The position numbers were made by a program, and so were the translations under genes. Source: CAZPMT01 sp964587655 (GTDB lineage: Bacteria; Hydrogenedentota; Hydrogenedentia; Hydrogenedentales; SLHB01). From it: a stretch of 36,077 bases of DNA. Below are positions 7,105 to 15,653 of this stretch, piece after piece; positions within the stretch are counted from its first letter, which is position 1, and each line of letters begins with the position of its first letter. Under the pieces are notes generated by a model. That model was not told the DNA's origin. It saw nothing but the letters and a program-made list of their open reading frames with translations, and made no database searches. Where the stretch lies: contig CAZPMT010000043.1 in the NCBI GenBank assembly GCA_964587655.1, positions 1 to 36,077 of the forward strand. Direction: 5' to 3'.

Positions 7105-8295
7105 ATGGACGGCACGCAGGAAACACCGCCGACAATCCTTGTAGTCGATGACCTCGAGGAGAACGCGCATATCCTTGATCGCTTTCTCCGGACGAAGGGG
7201 TACAATCCCGTCTGCGCTAACAGCGGCCAAGCCGCCCTGGCGTATGTCGCATCGCATCCGCCCGACGCCATTCTCCTTGATCTTATGATGCCGGATCTTG
7301 ACGGGTTCGAGGTCTGCCGAAGTCTCAAGCAGGATATCAAGACGCATCATATTCCGATCATTATTATTACGGGGCTGACGGAGAAGGAAGCGAACGTTCA
7401 CGCGCTCGAAGCCGGCGCGGACGATTTCCTAGTGAAGCCCTTCGACGCGGTGTTGTTGAACGCGCGCATCCAGAGTTCATTGCGGTCCAAGGTACTCCAG
7501 GACCAGGTCATCGAGTATCAAGAGCAACTCGAGGAGGCCAACGAGCATCTCGAACAGCGCATCCGAGACCGCACGGCCCAAGTCGCGCGGACGCAGCAAG
7601 TGGCCGTGTTCAGCTTGGCAAAACTGGCCGAATCGCGCGACACCGAGACAGGGGCCCATCTCGATCGCATGCGTTCCTACGCGCGCGAACTCGCCGTCGA
7701 AATAGGCAACCTCGAGAAGTATCGCGATACGCTTCCGGAGGATTTCGCCGACCAAGTCTTTCAATCCAGCCCCCTCCACGATATCGGCAAGGTCGGGATT
7801 CCCGACGCCATACTGCTGAAGCCGGGAAAGCTTTCCCAGCAGGAATTCGCGATCATGAAGACGCACGCGCAGATCGGAGGCGACACGCTCCGCGCGGCCG
7901 ATATCGAGGCCGGACAGGAGTCGTTTCTCGCCATGGGCCGCGACATCGCCTACCACCACCACGAGCGGTGGGACGGAAAAGGCTACCCGTTAGGACAGGT
8001 CGCAGTGGAGATTCCCTTGGCGGCGCGCATTGTGGCCGTGAGCGACGTGTATGACGCCCTATCCTCGAAGCGGCCCTACAAAGAGGCATTCCCACACGAA
8101 AAGTCCCGCGCGATAATCCTTGAAGGCCGCGGCACGGCGTTCGACCCGGACGTCGTCGACGCCTTTCTCGCCCGCGAAGAGGCATTGCTGGCCATTCGCG
8201 AGCAGTTTCAGGACCACTCCCCGGCAACACACATCCACCGCCTCAACCAGATGCTCGAGAAGCTCGCAGAAGAGCAACAACCGATTGCGTCCTGA
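7105..8295 (+). CDS. Response regulator with HD-GYP c-di-GMP phosphodiesterase domain
   Basis: The 396 residues hold an N-terminal receiver domain (1-125) with the acidic pair D15/D16, phospho-acceptor D59 (ILLDLMMPD), T89 and K111. A coiled-coil linker follows (about 128-165), then an HD-GYP domain (about 166-385) with HDIGKVGIPD (H225, D226), H254, HHH 284-286 and GKGYP 291-295. All metal ligands and the GYP motif are intact, so active hydrolysis of cyclic di-GMP is expected (RpfG-like architecture). The start is ATG 7105 with GAAGGG six bases upstream. No partner histidine kinase is adjacent; the only kinase sequence in the window is the fragment at 33044-33228. An IS3-type remnant follows immediately after the stop. 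Confidence 0.93.
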   Translation: MDGTQETPPTILVVDDLEENAHILDRFLRTKGYNPVCANSGQAALAYVASHPPDAILLDLMMPDLDGFEVCRSLKQDIKTHHIPIIIITGLTEKEANVHALEAGADDFLVKPFDAVLLNARIQSSLRSKVLQDQVIEYQEQLEEANEHLEQRIRDRTAQVARTQQVAVFSLAKLAESRDTETGAHLDRMRSYARELAVEIGNLEKYRDTLPEDFADQVFQSSPLHDIGKVGIPDAILLKPGKLSQQEFAIMKTHAQIGGDTLRAADIEAGQESFLAMGRDIAYHHHERWDGKGYPLGQVAVEIPLAARIVAVSDVYDALSSKRPYKEAFPHEKSRAIILEGRGTAFDPDVVDAFLAREEALLAIREQFQDHSPATHIHRLNQMLEKLAEEQQPIAS

Positions 8296-8430
8296 TAGCA
8301 CGATCAGATACCCACGTGCGGACCTCGCCGTATCACCCGCGCAGCAGCGGCAAGATCGAGCGCTGGCGCAACTCCCTCAAGACCGAGTGCATTCGGCCAG
8401 AAACGACCGCGCTACTGATGGCGCGTGACA
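8296..8430 (+). pseudogene. Fragment of IS3-family transposase (integrase core)
   Basis: The plus-strand frame reads VRTSPYHPRSSGKIERWRNS, then LKTECIRPETTALL, a clear match to the end of the rve integrase core of IS3-type OrfB proteins (the conserved pattern is SPYYPQSNGKIERWHxSLKxECIRP). It has no start and no upstream catalytic core, and loses homology near 8415, inside the 3' end of the convergent gene. It is a relic of a transposition event beside the HD-GYP gene. Confidence 0.75.
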
Positions 8431-8966
8431 TGCGATGCGTCCTGCTTGGCCGCGATGCCCGGCTTCTGCTGCGGAAGAGACCTGCCGCCGGATATCACCC
8501 AGCGGAGCAGCTTCACCCACGCCGACCAAGGACGAATCTCCGGAGCGACGCCGAGATTCGCCTGCGCGAGCGCCAGCAAATCTTCGAGCAAGGCATCATG
8601 AAGCGGCCGGAACACCAAAGGCCACGAGAGTACAGCGGGGCCGCGGGCATCCATTTGTATGGTATGGCGAAGCAGCGCCCTTCCGGCGTCCGCATGCAAG
8701 ACCTCAAACCAGTGATGCCCGACAAAACCGCGCGGGCCCGTGAACCGGAATTTCAGTTTCCGGCCGGGGATGTACTCCTCGACGGTGTAGCGCACCGGCC
8801 CATGTCCCCCGGCCGCGCCCGCACCGAGCGGGCGATCAAAGCGCATGGGCGGCCAACTGTGCCGTGGCCACAGCCTATCGTTCTGTGAGGCCAGTGAGTC
8901 GAGCAAGATCCCCACGTCACTCGGCTGTCCGGTCAATTCCCGCTCATGAATGTTGAGAACACGCAC
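8412..8966 (-). CDS. SRPBCC/polyketide-cyclase-like protein
   Basis: A 184-residue protein whose central part (VRYTVEEYIPGRKLKFRFTG, then GHHWFEVLHADAGRALLRHT) has the alternating strand pattern of START/SRPBCC ligand-binding proteins such as polyketide cyclase-like and DUF2867-type families. WPLVFRPLHDALLEDLL forms the expected long C-terminal helix. The annotated start is GTG 8966, without a strong ribosome binding site. It lies 41 bp downstream of metV on the same strand and could be the last gene of the large operon, although its function does not obviously fit. The last 15 or so residues (KPGIAAKQDASHVTRHQ) overlap IS-derived sequence and may be replacement sequence. Confidence 0.55.
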   Translation of the reverse strand: MRVLNIHERELTGQPSDVGILLDSLASQNDRLWPRHSWPPMRFDRPLGAGAAGGHGPVRYTVEEYIPGRKLKFRFTGPRGFVGHHWFEVLHADAGRALLRHTIQMDARGPAVLSWPLVFRPLHDALLEDLLALAQANLGVAPEIRPWSAWVKLLRWVISGGRSLPQQKPGIAAKQDASHVTRHQ

Positions 8967-9007
8967 GGCATCGAATCCAGCAATGACAATCGTTTAGGAT
9001 ATAGGGT

Positions 9008-9700
9008 CTAGGCTTTGGGACCGAGGCCCGCGATACGCTGATCTTCGCGGATAACTTTTCGCGGGCCGCCGTCGAGACTGGTGGACCAATCCTGCGGCGC
9101 GGCGACCGCGTCGAAGGAATCGAGGATGGCGAGCGCCTTGGCGCGATCGTAAATAAGCTGCCATCCGCACTCAAGGTCTTCGCGGACCTCGCACTTGCCG
9201 TCGCGTGAACCGGCGCAAGGGCCGTTGAGCAAGCGTTTCGCGCATCGCGTGAGCGGGCATATGCCTGCGAATTCGCCGAGGCGGCACGCGCCGCAGCCTG
9301 CGCATTTCTCCGTCCATACGCCCTGCGATTCGAGGATGCCGATGAATTGCGTGTTGAGGCCGGGATAGACGGCGGTATTGGGGAAGCGTTCGGCGAGCGC
9401 CTGAACGCCCGCGCCGCAACCGAACGAGCATATCGCGTCGTAATCCTTTACGCGGGGCGCGAGGGCGTCAATGAACGCATCTTCGCACTGGCGCTCGATG
9501 GTGCACTCATCGACGACAACGCCGCCGCGTCCGATAAGCTTGAGCGACATGCGCAGTGCGGAACCGAGGATACCGGTCTCACGTTCGCCGCCTGCCAGAC
9601 ACACAGTAACGCATGTGCCGCATCCGACCAGAAGCACGCGCTCATGTTTCTTGATCATGTCCCGGATTTCCGGCACCTTTTTTCTGTCTGCAACTATCAT
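9008..9700 (-). CDS. metV: MetV, zinc/Fe-S partner of methylenetetrahydrofolate reductase
   Basis: The 230-residue protein matches the methylenetetrahydrofolate reductase C-terminal family (MTHFR_C) that pairs with MetF in acetogens. It has VLLVGCGTCVTVCLAGGE near the N-terminus, a VDECTIERQCEDAF segment, a flavodoxin-like centre (AICSFGCGAGVQ) and a Cys cluster KCAGCGACRLGEFAGICPLTR, followed by GPCAGSRDGKCEV. In Moorella-type complexes MetV connects MetF to HdrA/MvhD electron carriers. It is the last Met/Hdr gene of the operon and overlaps the upstream mvhD by 4 bp (ATGA), with GGAG as ribosome binding site inside that gene. Here metF lies at the other end of the operon rather than next to metV. 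Confidence 0.85.
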   Translation of the reverse strand: MIVADRKKVPEIRDMIKKHERVLLVGCGTCVTVCLAGGERETGILGSALRMSLKLIGRGGVVVDECTIERQCEDAFIDALAPRVKDYDAICSFGCGAGVQALAERFPNTAVYPGLNTQFIGILESQGVWTEKCAGCGACRLGEFAGICPLTRCAKRLLNGPCAGSRDGKCEVREDLECGWQLIYDRAKALAILDSFDAVAAPQDWSTSLDGGPRKVIREDQRIAGLGPKA

Positions 9701-10179
9701 GCTGTTTCTCCTGCAATGGCCTTTTCGGCCTCTCGACGGAATCCATCGATCGCGAATTCAACGTGGTGCGCGCTGCGACGGAGGGGACTCAGCCCCAATT
9801 TCGCGATGCGCCCGCTCATCTCGGTCACGATCTCAGCGAAACGCGTCCCTTCGGCGGACGATAGGTTGAACATTTCGAGTCGTTCGGGTTCGAGGCCGAT
9901 TTCCTGGAGCAGTTCCTTGGCGCGTTCGACGCGGCGGCGCGCGCGAAGGTTGCCCTCCTGGAAATGGCATCCACCTTCGAGGCAACCCGCGACGATGACG
10001 CCATCCACGCCGCGTTCAAAGGCCGCGAGAAGGTAATTGACTTCTATCTTCCCCGTACAGGGCAGACGCAATACGCGCACCGAGCCGGGATACTGAAGCC
10101 GCATGGTCCCGGCGAGATCCGCGGCGGCGTACGCGCAGTAGTGGCAACAAAACGCAACGATTACTGGTTCATTTTCCAT
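9697..10179 (-). CDS. mvhD: MvhD-like hydrogenase/heterodisulfide reductase-associated Fe-S subunit
   Basis: The 160 residues match the MvhD/HdrD-associated delta subunit family. They include AFCCHYCAYAAADLAG, then VRVLRLPCTGKIEVNYLL, GVDGVIVAGCLEGGCHFQEGN and a helical C-terminus. The conserved cysteines bind a [2Fe-2S] cluster that passes electrons to or from HdrA. Only 3 bp separate it from the stop of the giant HdrA gene, and it overlaps metV by 4 bp, which supports HdrA-MvhD-MetV contact. A second copy opens the operon at 22967-23374. Confidence 0.9.
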   Translation of the reverse strand: MENEPVIVAFCCHYCAYAAADLAGTMRLQYPGSVRVLRLPCTGKIEVNYLLAAFERGVDGVIVAGCLEGGCHFQEGNLRARRRVERAKELLQEIGLEPERLEMFNLSSAEGTRFAEIVTEMSGRIAKLGLSPLRRSAHHVEFAIDGFRREAEKAIAGETA

Positions 10180-10182
10180 GAT

Positions 10183-13100
10183 CTAGTCCAAACCTTTGTG
10201 CCAACGCGGCGGCGCCACGCCGACGTGCTCGGGATAGTTGACGTCCATGCTTTCCTCGGTTGACGCCCCCGTGAGGAGAAAGTCGAGCGCGCGGAGTATC
10301 TGGGAGTCGAGGTAGTGGCGCAGTTCGATGGCCTTGGCCGGGCACTCCGCAGAGCAACTGCCGCAGCCCATGCACACGACGCCCTGGATCTCCGCCTTGT
10401 TGTTCAATCCGATCGTCGGCGCATTGTAGGCGCAGACGTGGACGCACGTCATACATGAGATGCACTTGTCAGGATCGACCCACGCTATCTGCCCGCTGAC
10501 GGGCATGGCCTTGCGCGACAGAATCGAGGCCGCGCGTCCGGCGACGGCGTTGGCCTGCGAGATCGTCTCGCTGATGCTCTTCGGCGCGTGCGCCGTGCCG
10601 CACAGGAAAAGACCTTCACTCGCGAAATCGACAGGGCGCAGCTTGACGTGTGCTTCGAGGAAGAAGCCGTCCGCGTTAAGCGGCACGCGAAGCAACTCCG
10701 AGAGTTCGCCGCGATCCGCGCGCGGTATCATCGGCGCGGCAAGGACAACCATGTCTGGAACTACATCGAGAGCCCTGCCAAGGGACGGCTCGTGAACGCG
10801 CAGGCGCAGGGAACCGTTAGAGTCGAGTTCGGGAGGCCGTTCGGGTTCGTAGCGGATAAACAGGACGCCTTTCTCGCGCGCCTCGCGATAGGCCGCCTCG
10901 CGGAACCCGTAGGTGCGCATGTCACGGTACAGGACCATAATCCGTGCGCGCGGATACCGTTCACGCAACCGCAAAGCGTTCTTCACGGCCGTCGTGCAGC
11001 AGACGCGGCTGCAATATGGACGCTCGTCGTTGCGTTGTTCGACGCACTGGATCATCACGACGGTCGCGTTGTCCCGTAGCGCGACCTCGCCGCGCCCGAG
11101 GCGCTCGGACAGTTCCAACTGGGTCAGGACCTTGTCGCTCTTTCCGTAGCCGTAGGTGTTGGGGGTGCGTTCAGTGGCGCCGGTGGCCACGACGACCACG
11201 CCGTGTTGAATCTTGGATTTTGGATTTTGGGTTTTGGATTGCGGGCTGTCGGCCGCCGGGCTAGCGATCGAAGAGATTGTTGATGAGAATGCGCCGACGT
11301 GGCCTTCCACCTGGGATGCTTTGGAATTCAGATGGACAGTGATCAGCGGATTTGCCGTGACCTTCTCGACGGTCTTGTTTACGAATGCTTGCACGTCGGC
11401 GCCGTCGAGGCCGCGGTAGATTCGGCGCGCCGTGCCCCCCAGCGCATCGGACTTCTCGATCAAATGGACAGGGAAGCCTTGATCAGCTAGAGCCAGCGCG
11501 GCCGTCATTCCCGCGATGCCGCCGCCGACAATCAGGGCGGCGTTGTTGACGGGCACGGTCTCGTCCTTGAGCGGCATCAGTTCGGCGGCGCGCGCCGCGA
11601 TCATGCGCACGAGGTCGCAGGCCTTCTCCGTGGCGGCTTCGCTGTCGCCGGCATGGACCCAGGAACACTGTTCGCGTATGTTGGCCATTTCGAGGAGATA
11701 CGGATTAAGACCTGCATCGCGCAGCGTGTCCCGGAAGATGGGTTCATGAGTGCGCGGTGTGCACGACGCCACAACGACGCGGTTGAGCCGGTGTTCGGCG
11801 ATGTGCTGTTTGATCCGGACCTGGCTGTCGTCGGCGCACGTGTATATCGTGTGCTCGGCGTAGACCACGTTCGGCAATTGCTTGACGCGCTCGACGACGC
11901 GCGCGACGTCGACGACGGACGCAATGTTGCTCCCGCAGTGGCAGACAAACACGCCGATGCGAGGCGGCTCGTCGGTGATATCGCGTTCCGGGGGATACTG
12001 CTTCTTGCGGACCAACGAGCCCCGGGCGGGCGCGAGAAGCGCCATGGCGCGCGCGGCGGCCGCGCTGGCTTGCATCACCGTGTCGGGAATGTCCTTGGGT
12101 TCCTGGAACGTACCGCCGACGAACACGCCGGGCCGCGACGTATCGAGAGGCCGCAGCTCGGCGGTATCCGCGAAGCCCCACTTGTTCAGGGCGACTCCGA
12201 GATTGTCCGCTTGCCCGAGCAGCACCGAACTCGGTTCGAGTGCAAGCGACAGGACCACCATGTCGAACTCTTCCGTGACCTGCTTGAGGTCCGGACCGAA
12301 ATAAGTGAGCGCGAGGTTGCGCGTGTCCGGCATTTCGAACGTACGCGAGATGAACGACCGCAGGTATCGTACGCCCTTCTCGTTCTTAGCCCGTTCGTAG
12401 TAGCGGTCGAAATCCTTGCCGAACGCGCGGAGATCCAGGAAGAAAATGGTTATGTCCAGATCGGGTTCGTGTTCTTTCGCGAGAATGGCTTCTTTGGTCG
12501 CGGCCATACAGCACACAGAAGAACAGTAGTCGTTGCCGCAGCCGGTATCGCGCGACCCGACGCATTGGATAAACGCGAGGCGCTTGGGCGTCTTGCCGTC
12601 CGACGGGCGGAGGATATGGCCCTGGGTGGGCCCGGACGCCGACAGAATCCGCTCGAATTGGACGTTGGTGACGACGTTCGGCGCGAATCCGAAACCGAAC
12701 TCGCCGCGTTGCGCACCGTCGAATGCCTCAAAGCCGGGCGTCAACACCACCGCGCCGATATCGAGCTCAACCGTCTTCGCTACTTGATCGTGCACGATCG
12801 CGCCGGCCTTGCACGCCTCGACGCAGCGCATGCATTCGCAGCACATGCCGCAGTTCAGGCACCGCTGCGCTTCACGCTGAGCCTCTTCCGCGGTATAGGT
12901 GTGCTCGACCTCGCGGAAGTCTTTCAAGCGTTGCGCGACGGATTGCTCGGCATGCGGCACACGCTCAGTCTCTTCGAGCTTTTTCCTGAGTCTCTTGATA
13001 TCGTCTTCGGACAGAGGGTTTGCGCTTTCAGTGCGCTTCGCAAGGCCGGTGTCGAGAGGACGATTTGAAAGAAAGTTATCGATTCCCCTCGCCGCACGTT

Positions 13101-14778
13101 TGCCGTGCGCGATGGCGTCGATGACGCTCGATGGCCCGATCACAACGTCGCCGCCCGCGAATATGCCCTTGTGGGATGTCGCCATCGTCACTTCGTCGGC
13201 GATGATCGTTCCCCAGCGCGTCGTTTCGAGTCCGAATAGCTCCGCGAGCTTGCGATCAACCGATTGGCTTACCGCGGGGATAAGTGTGTCGCACGAAATC
13301 GTGAACTCCGAACCCTTGATGGGAACAGGGCGCGGACGCCCGCTTTCATCCGGCTCTCCAAGCTTCATCCGAATGCATTCGATGGCGCTCACCGCACCCT
13401 TTTCGGAAATTACCTTGGCCGGCGCGGCCAGGTACTGAATATCGATGCCTTCCGCGAGCGCCGCTTCGATTTCCGAGGCGTCCGCAGGCATTTCCTCGCG
13501 CGTGCGGCGGTAGAGAATCGTCACTTTCGATGCGCCCAAACGGGCCGCCGTGCGCGCGGCGTCGATGGCCGTGTTTCCGCCGCCAACTATGACGACGTTC
13601 TTACCAAGGCCCGTTTTTTCGCCAAGCGAGTATTTGCGAAGGAAATCGATGCCGTGAATGACGCCCTTGCAGTCCTCGCCAGGTATATCGAGCTTCCGGC
13701 TCTCATGAGCGCCGGTACCGAGGAAGACGGCATCAAACGCATTCCTGATCTCTTCCGTGGAGATTTGCTTGCCCACGCCCGTACCCGTCTTGAACTCAAC
13801 ACCGAGCGACCGTATCCCGTCGAGGTCCGTTTCCAGTATTGCCGGGGGCAGACGGTAGTCAGGGATGCCGACTGACAGCATGCCGCCAAGCACTGGCAAT
13901 GACTCGAACACACTGACTTTGTGTCCTGCCAACGCCAGGGAATGCGCGGCGGCAAGCCCCGCAGGCCCGGAACCGATAATGGCGACCGATCTTCCCGTTG
14001 GCGGGACAAGGGGTTGCAACCCCTTGTCTGGAGACTGGTCCATAGCGAATCGCTTCAGCCCGCGGATGTTGATCGGGTAGTCGACGGCTCCGCGATTACA
14101 CTTAAGTTCGCACGGATGGAAACACACGCGCCCACAGATCGAGGGGAGTGGATTCTCACGCCGGATGACGTCGGCGGCTTCCTGGAACCTGCCCGCCGCA
14201 ATCAGTGCCACATATGCTTGCACACTCGAATCAATCGGACAGCCGGAACTGCATACCGCGCGGCCCCTCTTCTGAATCACAAACGCGTTCGGCGCGGCCT
14301 GAGCGTAAACCCTGTCGATAGCTTTGCGCGTGCCGAGTTGCGCGTCGAACTGGCTCGGAATCTCGATCGGACACACCGCGGAGCAGTCGCCGCACATCGT
14401 GCACTTGTCGATATCGACGAAGCGAGGCCGCTGCAAGACCGTAGCCTTGAAGTGGCCGGGATCGCCATCGAGCTTGATGACATCGGCCATGGTTAGCACG
14501 TCGATGTTCGGATCGCGCATGCACTCGACCAGCTTCGGGGATATGATGCACGTGGCGCAGTCGCCCGTGGGAAACGTCTTGTCCAAACGAGACATTCCGC
14601 CGCCAACCGCAGCCTTGTCCTCGACAAGGTACACACGGAAGCCGGCGGCGGAAAGGTCGAGCGACGCCTGAATGCCCGCCACGCCCGCGCCGCACACGAG
14701 AACAGCGCCAGTGGGTGCGGAATCATTCCGCACCAACTCGACTGGCGGCAGTGGAGTTGTTTTGACTTCCATGCTCAT
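10183..14778 (-). CDS. hdrA: Giant HdrA-like flavoprotein with NfnB/GltD-like oxidoreductase inserted (1531 aa)
   Basis: Residues 25-60 are a first FAD-binding Rossmann segment (VLVCGAGVAGIQ). At 126-136 is CTMCGDCSAVC. Residues 176-600 form an NfnB/GltD-like NAD(P)H oxidoreductase: six Cys at 176-227, GSGPAG at 269, GGGNTA at 399 and AGGD at 541. Residues 640-920 complete the first HdrA (CLNCGMCCECMRC, and a Cys cluster at 739-757). A second HdrA spans 940-1400 (FVCHCG, SCTPRTHEP, GGGIAG at 1085, and a Cys cluster at 1245-1261). Two [4Fe-4S] motifs close the protein (C1439-C1449, C1469-C1479). Such an architecture could bring NAD(P)H, two HdrA flavins and ferredoxin into one chain, as expected for flavin-based electron bifurcation. 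It overlaps hdrB by one base (TAATG). Two repeats lie in frame: a 24-bp palindrome (14005-14028) and an AT-rich repeat (11209-11240). Confidence 0.88.
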   Translation of the reverse strand: MSMEVKTTPLPPVELVRNDSAPTGAVLVCGAGVAGIQASLDLSAAGFRVYLVEDKAAVGGGMSRLDKTFPTGDCATCIISPKLVECMRDPNIDVLTMADVIKLDGDPGHFKATVLQRPRFVDIDKCTMCGDCSAVCPIEIPSQFDAQLGTRKAIDRVYAQAAPNAFVIQKRGRAVCSSGCPIDSSVQAYVALIAAGRFQEAADVIRRENPLPSICGRVCFHPCELKCNRGAVDYPINIRGLKRFAMDQSPDKGLQPLVPPTGRSVAIIGSGPAGLAAAHSLALAGHKVSVFESLPVLGGMLSVGIPDYRLPPAILETDLDGIRSLGVEFKTGTGVGKQISTEEIRNAFDAVFLGTGAHESRKLDIPGEDCKGVIHGIDFLRKYSLGEKTGLGKNVVIVGGGNTAIDAARTAARLGASKVTILYRRTREEMPADASEIEAALAEGIDIQYLAAPAKVISEKGAVSAIECIRMKLGEPDESGRPRPVPIKGSEFTISCDTLIPAVSQSVDRKLAELFGLETTRWGTIIADEVTMATSHKGIFAGGDVVIGPSSVIDAIAHGKRAARGIDNFLSNRPLDTGLAKRTESANPLSEDDIKRLRKKLEETERVPHAEQSVAQRLKDFREVEHTYTAEEAQREAQRCLNCGMCCECMRCVEACKAGAIVHDQVAKTVELDIGAVVLTPGFEAFDGAQRGEFGFGFAPNVVTNVQFERILSASGPTQGHILRPSDGKTPKRLAFIQCVGSRDTGCGNDYCSSVCCMAATKEAILAKEHEPDLDITIFFLDLRAFGKDFDRYYERAKNEKGVRYLRSFISRTFEMPDTRNLALTYFGPDLKQVTEEFDMVVLSLALEPSSVLLGQADNLGVALNKWGFADTAELRPLDTSRPGVFVGGTFQEPKDIPDTVMQASAAAARAMALLAPARGSLVRKKQYPPERDITDEPPRIGVFVCHCGSNIASVVDVARVVERVKQLPNVVYAEHTIYTCADDSQVRIKQHIAEHRLNRVVVASCTPRTHEPIFRDTLRDAGLNPYLLEMANIREQCSWVHAGDSEAATEKACDLVRMIAARAAELMPLKDETVPVNNAALIVGGGIAGMTAALALADQGFPVHLIEKSDALGGTARRIYRGLDGADVQAFVNKTVEKVTANPLITVHLNSKASQVEGHVGAFSSTISSIASPAADSPQSKTQNPKSKIQHGVVVVATGATERTPNTYGYGKSDKVLTQLELSERLGRGEVALRDNATVVMIQCVEQRNDERPYCSRVCCTTAVKNALRLRERYPRARIMVLYRDMRTYGFREAAYREAREKGVLFIRYEPERPPELDSNGSLRLRVHEPSLGRALDVVPDMVVLAAPMIPRADRGELSELLRVPLNADGFFLEAHVKLRPVDFASEGLFLCGTAHAPKSISETISQANAVAGRAASILSRKAMPVSGQIAWVDPDKCISCMTCVHVCAYNAPTIGLNNKAEIQGVVCMGCGSCSAECPAKAIELRHYLDSQILRALDFLLTGASTEESMDVNYPEHVGVAPPRWHKGLD
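11209..11240. repeat. AT-rich ATTTTGG tandem repeat inside hdrA
   Basis: The plus strand reads AATCTTGGATTTTGG, then ATTTTGGGTTTTGGATT: near-repeats of a 9-10 base unit that stand out in a GC-rich gene. In the protein they give QSKTQNPKSKIQH (about residues 1180-1192), an unlikely loop inserted between the Rossmann domain and the VVVATGATE strand of the second HdrA. Repeats of this kind (AATCCAAAATCC) are usually intergenic in bacteria; here one has been tolerated in frame. Confidence 0.75.
14005..14028. repeat. Perfect 24-bp palindrome inside hdrA
   Basis: GACAAGGGGTTG followed by its exact reverse complement CAACCCCTTGTC encodes DKGLQPLV (about residues 251-258). It sits in the linker just before the NfnB-like Rossmann segment, where an extra turn would do little harm. 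It is probably a dispersed palindrome captured in frame. Confidence 0.75.
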
Positions 14779-15653
14779 TACCTTCCAACCGCGGCGGCCG
14801 TTGCTACGGCGTTCGCGCTGATCGTGAGTGCATCAAGGCCGAGTGCATCCGGTTTCAGGCCCAGGGCCAGGCCTAGAAGCTGCGTTATATAGACAACCGG
14901 GATGTCAGGGACATCCGCGCGGTTCTTCCTGGCCTCCGGTTGACGGAAATCCAGATTGAGCTGGCAAAGCGGACAAGCCACGACAATACATTCAGCGCCC
15001 GCGCGGTGGGCCATTTGCAGAAGCCGGTAACCGAGGCGGCTCACGACGCCCGTATTGCTTATCGAGAGGCTTGCGCCGCAGCATTCGGTCTTGAAGGGCC
15101 AATCGACGGCTTGCGCCCCTGCCGCCTTCACAAGATCGTCCATGCACGTCGGATGCTCGGAGTCGTCGAACGCCACGACCTCGGGCGGACGGGACAACAG
15201 GCAGCCGTAATAGGAAACAACCCGCAGCCCTTTCAGCGGTTTCTGGATCCGCTTGCGGATCTCGCGGGCGCCGAGATCGTTGACGAGGACGTCGAGAACG
15301 TGGCGGACTTTCACCGCGCCATCATAGGGCTTCTCCGTGATCCGCTCGGCGCGTTTGCGCTCGGCGGGATCGTTGCTGACCTTGTGGTTCGCGGTGCGAA
15401 GCCTCGCGTAGCACGACGCGCAAGCGACAAGCACTTCCGAGAAACCGGCCGCTTGCGCCTTCTGAAGATTCATTACGGGCAACGCGACGGCCAGCGACGC
15501 GTTACTCGAGTGCGCGGGCGTGGAGCCGCAGCAGACCCAGTCAGGGACGTCCACCAACTCGATGTCCAATGCCTTGCACAGGGCACGTGTGGATTTATCA
15601 AAATCCCATGCCGTGGATTCGAGACTGCACCCGGGAAAGAAAGCGTACTTCAC
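14778..15653 (-). CDS. hdrB: HdrB-like heterodisulfide reductase subunit
   Basis: The 291 residues contain two CCG domains. The N-terminal one has FFPGCSLES, DWVCCGSTPAH and VACASCYARL; the C-terminal one has SYYGCLLSRP, TECCGASLS and VACPLCQLN. In HdrB these ligate the unusual non-cubane [4Fe-4S] clusters. In complexes without a heterodisulfide function, as in Moorella-type methylenetetrahydrofolate reductase, HdrB serves as a relay or docking subunit. It starts at GTG 15653, overlapping the hdrC stop by 4 bp (GTGA), with GAGGAGG upstream. Confidence 0.92.
   Translation of the reverse strand: MKYAFFPGCSLESTAWDFDKSTRALCKALDIELVDVPDWVCCGSTPAHSSNASLAVALPVMNLQKAQAAGFSEVLVACASCYARLRTANHKVSNDPAERKRAERITEKPYDGAVKVRHVLDVLVNDLGAREIRKRIQKPLKGLRVVSYYGCLLSRPPEVVAFDDSEHPTCMDDLVKAAGAQAVDWPFKTECCGASLSISNTGVVSRLGYRLLQMAHRAGAECIVVACPLCQLNLDFRQPEARKNRADVPDIPVVYITQLLGLALGLKPDALGLDALTISANAVATAAAVGR

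Noticed and set aside
11653..13068. A 471-codon plus-strand open frame inside hdrA
   Set aside because: It is the mirror of a GC-rich coding region, with no start signal and no recognisable fold. The same applies to the 288-, 273-, 295- and 305-codon frames opposite hdrB, the GXGXG gene and the FMN gene.
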